Part shown: positions 4,170 to 6,604 of the stretch, piece after piece
Position numbering within the stretch: position 1 is the stretch's first letter
Layout of the letters: every line of letters begins with the position of its first letter
From: CAYHOI01 sp964358175
GTDB lineage: Bacteria > Margulisbacteria > Riflemargulisbacteria > GWF2-35-9
Direction: 5' to 3'
NCBI GenBank assembly: GCA_964358175.1
Contig: CAYHOI010000099.1
Span: forward strand, 1 to 6,604
DNA length: 6,604 bases
The notes under the pieces: generated by a model
The model's database searches: none
Told to the model about the DNA's origin: nothing
What the model saw: the letters and a program-made list of their open reading frames with translations, nothing else
Program-made: the position numbers and the translations under genes

Positions 4170-6604
4170 ATGAAGCTCATTAAGCTGGCGATTCAGAACT
4201 ATTTAACGGTATTCGTAGTCATGGCTATCCTTGTCTTCTTTGGAGGCAAAGCCTATCTTTCAATGCCTCGAGAGACCTTTCCTGACATCAAAGTTCCGTA
4301 TGTATTTGTGAATACTTTTTATCTGGGGGTTTCTCCGAAGGACATCGAATCCTTGGTGACGGATCCGATCGAGCGAAAGTTAAAAAACATTAAAGGGCTT
4401 GAAAAAATAAGTAGCATTTCTCGGGAGAGTGTTTCTTCTATTTTTCTAGAATTTAGCCCGGATATGGATATTGAGTCCTCCTTGCAAAGAGTGAAAGATC
4501 GAGTGGATCTGACCCTTCCTGATTTACCAAAAGATGTGAAGGCACCCGTTGTGAGTGAGTTTAGCGTGGAGAACTTTCCTTTTATATACGTGAACCTTTA
4601 CGGCCCGATGGATTTGGTGAGGCTGAGAACGATTGCAGATCGACTCAAAGATGAGGTTGAAAAGATTTCGGGTGTCCTCGAAGCTTCTGTGATCGGGGGG
4701 CAAGAGCGAGAAATACAGATCATTGTCTCTCCTCAAAGGCTTCAAGAGAAAGGACTCGCATATACCGATATTTCGAAAGCAATTCAGGGGGAAAATATCA
4801 ATATCCCTGGTGGAAGTCTTGATATTGGGTTGGCAAAGTATTCTATCCGAGTGCCAGGTGAGTTTACGTCCATGGATCAAATTCAGAATATTATTGTAAA
4901 AGTGGTGAAAGGTCGGACGATTTACCTAAAAGATATTGCTGAGGTGAGGGACTCCTTCAAAGATCAGGAAACCTTCTCTCGCTTTAATGGCCAGCCCTGT
5001 ATTTCTTTAGCACTCAAAAAGCGAAGCGGAGCCAATCTCCTTAAGATTTCTGAACAAGTCAAACAGTTGAGCAAGAAATTTATTATGACGGAAAACATCA
5101 ACGGGCTGAGTGTCGCTTTTGTTGGAGATCAGTCTATCAATATTCGCAATATGGTTCTAGAGCTTGAAAACCACGTGATCACCGGGTTTTTGCTGGTGGT
5201 CCTGGTTCTTTTTATGTTCCTAGGATTCAGAAATGCTTTGTTGGTTTCTCTTGCCATTCCATTTTCTTTTCTCTCAACATTCGTTATTCTCCAAGCCTTG
5301 GGCTTTACGCTGAACATGGTGGTGCTCTTCTCCCTGGTTCTTGTCCTGGGTCTTTTGGCCGATGATGCGATTGTCGTCGTTGAAAATATTTATCGATACT
5401 TGGAAAATGGCAGTCCTTTAAAAAAGGCTTGTTACCGTGCGACCAAGGAAGTAGCCATCCCCGTGATTACCTCTACACTTACCACTCTTGCCGCATTTAT
5501 TCCTCTGGTCTTTTGGCCGGGAATGCTTGGGAAATTTATGGGATATCTACCCATAACGGTTATTGTCTCGTTGACCTGCTCTTTGCTGGTTGCTTTCTTT
5601 GTAAACCCTGTGATCGGTTCAAAAATGATGAAGGTCTCCGAAAAACAAAAGAATAAGGCCTCTGGGATGTCCCCTCTGATGGTCTTCTATGAACGAACTT
5701 TGCGATTTTGTCTTGCATACAGCAAGTTATCTCTTTTCATTGTTTTTTTGCTCCTTATTTTTACTTTCATAGCCTACGGAAAAATGGGGAAAGGGGTTAT
5801 TTTTTTTCCAGATATTACACCAGTACAGGGATATGTGACCCTTCAGCTTCCTGGAAGCGCAATTCTTAGTGAAACCGATAAAATGGCTAAGGTCGTAGAG
5901 TCCACTTTTCACCAGTTCGAGGATATCAAGGATTATAGCGCCAATATCGGAGGCCAAGTGGGGGGCTTCACGGGAGGAAAAACTAATCCAAACAAGGCTC
6001 AGCTGGTCATGGATTTTAAACGCCAGGGTGAAGATAAAATTGGGAAGAATTTTGATCCGCGTGCAACCATGCAAAAGATTAGAGAATGGGTGAAGTCCAT
6101 CCCCGGAGCCAAAATTGAAGTAACCCTACCACAGGCTGGGCCTCCCAGAGGTGCCCCGATCGCCCTTCGGGTATCAGGGGAGAGCTTTGATCAACTCATC
6201 GCGGCTTCGAACCAAATTCAAAATCAGCTACATCAAGTCAAGGGGCTTATCAATATCAAGGATGATTATGAAGAAGGTCTTCCAGAGATCAGCATTCAAC
6301 TGGATCGTGGAAAAATGGCACTATTGGGTCTGAATACGGCCTCAGTGGCCTCAGCCATCCGTATGGCGGTCTATGGTTCGAAAGTTTCTGTTTTCAGGGA
6401 TAAACATATGAATGAAGAGTACGATATTACGATTCGATATCCCCAAGAAAGTCGCCAGAATATTGAGGATATTGAAAATATCTTTGCAACGTCTTCTCAA
6501 GGAAAGAATATTCCACTTCGAGTATTTGCCACAGTGGAGTTCCAAAGTGGGGTAGGCTATATTCAGCATAAAGAGTTCTCCCGGGTGATCGAAGTGTCCG
6601 CGGA
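4170..6604 (+). CDS. RND efflux permease (AcrB/HAE1-like), 3' end beyond the window
   Basis: An open frame of 811 codons from ATG 4170 to the window edge, with no stop in my codon-by-codon reading. Family members are about 1000-1050 residues, so roughly 200-240 residues, including TM8-TM12, lie outside. TM1 is at about 11-30, followed by the typical M-P-R-E-T-F-P-D (32-39). Porter domains PN1/PN2 occupy about 40-330, TM2-TM6 about 336-480 and TM7 about 520-536, and the second porter half runs to the edge. TM4 carries G-L-L-A-D-D-A-I-V-V-V-E-N with the Asp pair at 398-399, equivalent to AcrB D407/D408, the proton-relay residues. It is therefore expected to be an active proton/substrate antiporter. 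The motif favours the HAE1 drug/hydrophobe group over heavy-metal pumps, but the substrate is unknown. The start lies three bases after the adaptor stop with only a weak TAGG in front, so it probably depends on translational coupling. Confidence 0.93.
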   Translation, partial: MKLIKLAIQNYLTVFVVMAILVFFGGKAYLSMPRETFPDIKVPYVFVNTFYLGVSPKDIESLVTDPIERKLKNIKGLEKISSISRESVSSIFLEFSPDMDIESSLQRVKDRVDLTLPDLPKDVKAPVVSEFSVENFPFIYVNLYGPMDLVRLRTIADRLKDEVEKISGVLEASVIGGQEREIQIIVSPQRLQEKGLAYTDISKAIQGENINIPGGSLDIGLAKYSIRVPGEFTSMDQIQNIIVKVVKGRTIYLKDIAEVRDSFKDQETFSRFNGQPCISLALKKRSGANLLKISEQVKQLSKKFIMTENINGLSVAFVGDQSINIRNMVLELENHVITGFLLVVLVLFMFLGFRNALLVSLAIPFSFLSTFVILQALGFTLNMVVLFSLVLVLGLLADDAIVVVENIYRYLENGSPLKKACYRATKEVAIPVITSTLTTLAAFIPLVFWPGMLGKFMGYLPITVIVSLTCSLLVAFFVNPVIGSKMMKVSEKQKNKASGMSPLMVFYERTLRFCLAYSKLSLFIVFLLLIFTFIAYGKMGKGVIFFPDITPVQGYVTLQLPGSAILSETDKMAKVVESTFHQFEDIKDYSANIGGQVGGFTGGKTNPNKAQLVMDFKRQGEDKIGKNFDPRATMQKIREWVKSIPGAKIEVTLPQAGPPRGAPIALRVSGESFDQLIAASNQIQNQLHQVKGLINIKDDYEEGLPEISIQLDRGKMALLGLNTASVASAIRMAVYGSKVSVFRDKHMNEEYDITIRYPQESRQNIEDIENIFATSSQGKNIPLRVFATVEFQSGVGYIQHKEFSRVIEVSA

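Noticed and set aside
5429..5656. Plus-strand frame of 75 codons inside the permease region
   Set aside because: It lies in a different frame from the continuous RND permease, which has clear TM and Asp-Asp motifs across this stretch. The same applies to the frame at 6151-6333.

Overview
The window looks like one co-directional, plus-strand gene cluster from a Gram-negative (two-membrane) bacterium. The evidence is a complete TolC-type outer-membrane channel and periplasmic adaptor next to an RND inner-membrane pump. Base composition is moderate to slightly AT-rich by eye, and start codons are mixed (ATG and GTG). No marker fixes the taxon. A Bdellovibrionota- or Proteobacteria-like source is a guess only.

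Layout. Positions 1-166 hold no gene I can support. They carry the right half of a GC-rich palindromic (REP-like) element at the window edge, then a strong 14-bp stem-loop at 53-94. A small prepilin-like (type II/IV pseudopilin-like) protein follows at 167-592. After 44 bases comes a trans-polyprenyl diphosphate synthase (637-1653) with an intact first Asp-rich motif and an altered second one. The next 57 bases are dense in signals: a good sigma70-type promoter, an inverted repeat across it, and an 18-codon ORF ending in ATGA at the next start. Three tightly packed genes follow: the TolC-like channel (1711-3093), the RND adaptor (3090-4166, 4-base overlap) and the RND permease (from 4170, 3-base gap), which runs off the right edge after 811 codons.

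How the genes work together. The last three encode a full tripartite efflux pump. The permease is proton-driven (Asp-Asp pair in TM4). The adaptor carries the R-x3-L-x6-S TolC-docking signature in its hairpin. The channel has two OEP repeats. The polyprenyl synthase makes an isoprenoid diphosphate. It may be a housekeeping gene beside the pump, or it may supply the precursor of something the pump exports; the sequence cannot decide. The prepilin-like gene is probably the tail of an upstream pilus, secretion or competence locus outside the window, and its link to the pump is uncertain.

The most interesting points are the synthase-pump pairing, the altered second Asp-rich motif, and the compact control region before the channel gene. 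I saw no mobile element, CRISPR array, tRNA or rRNA.
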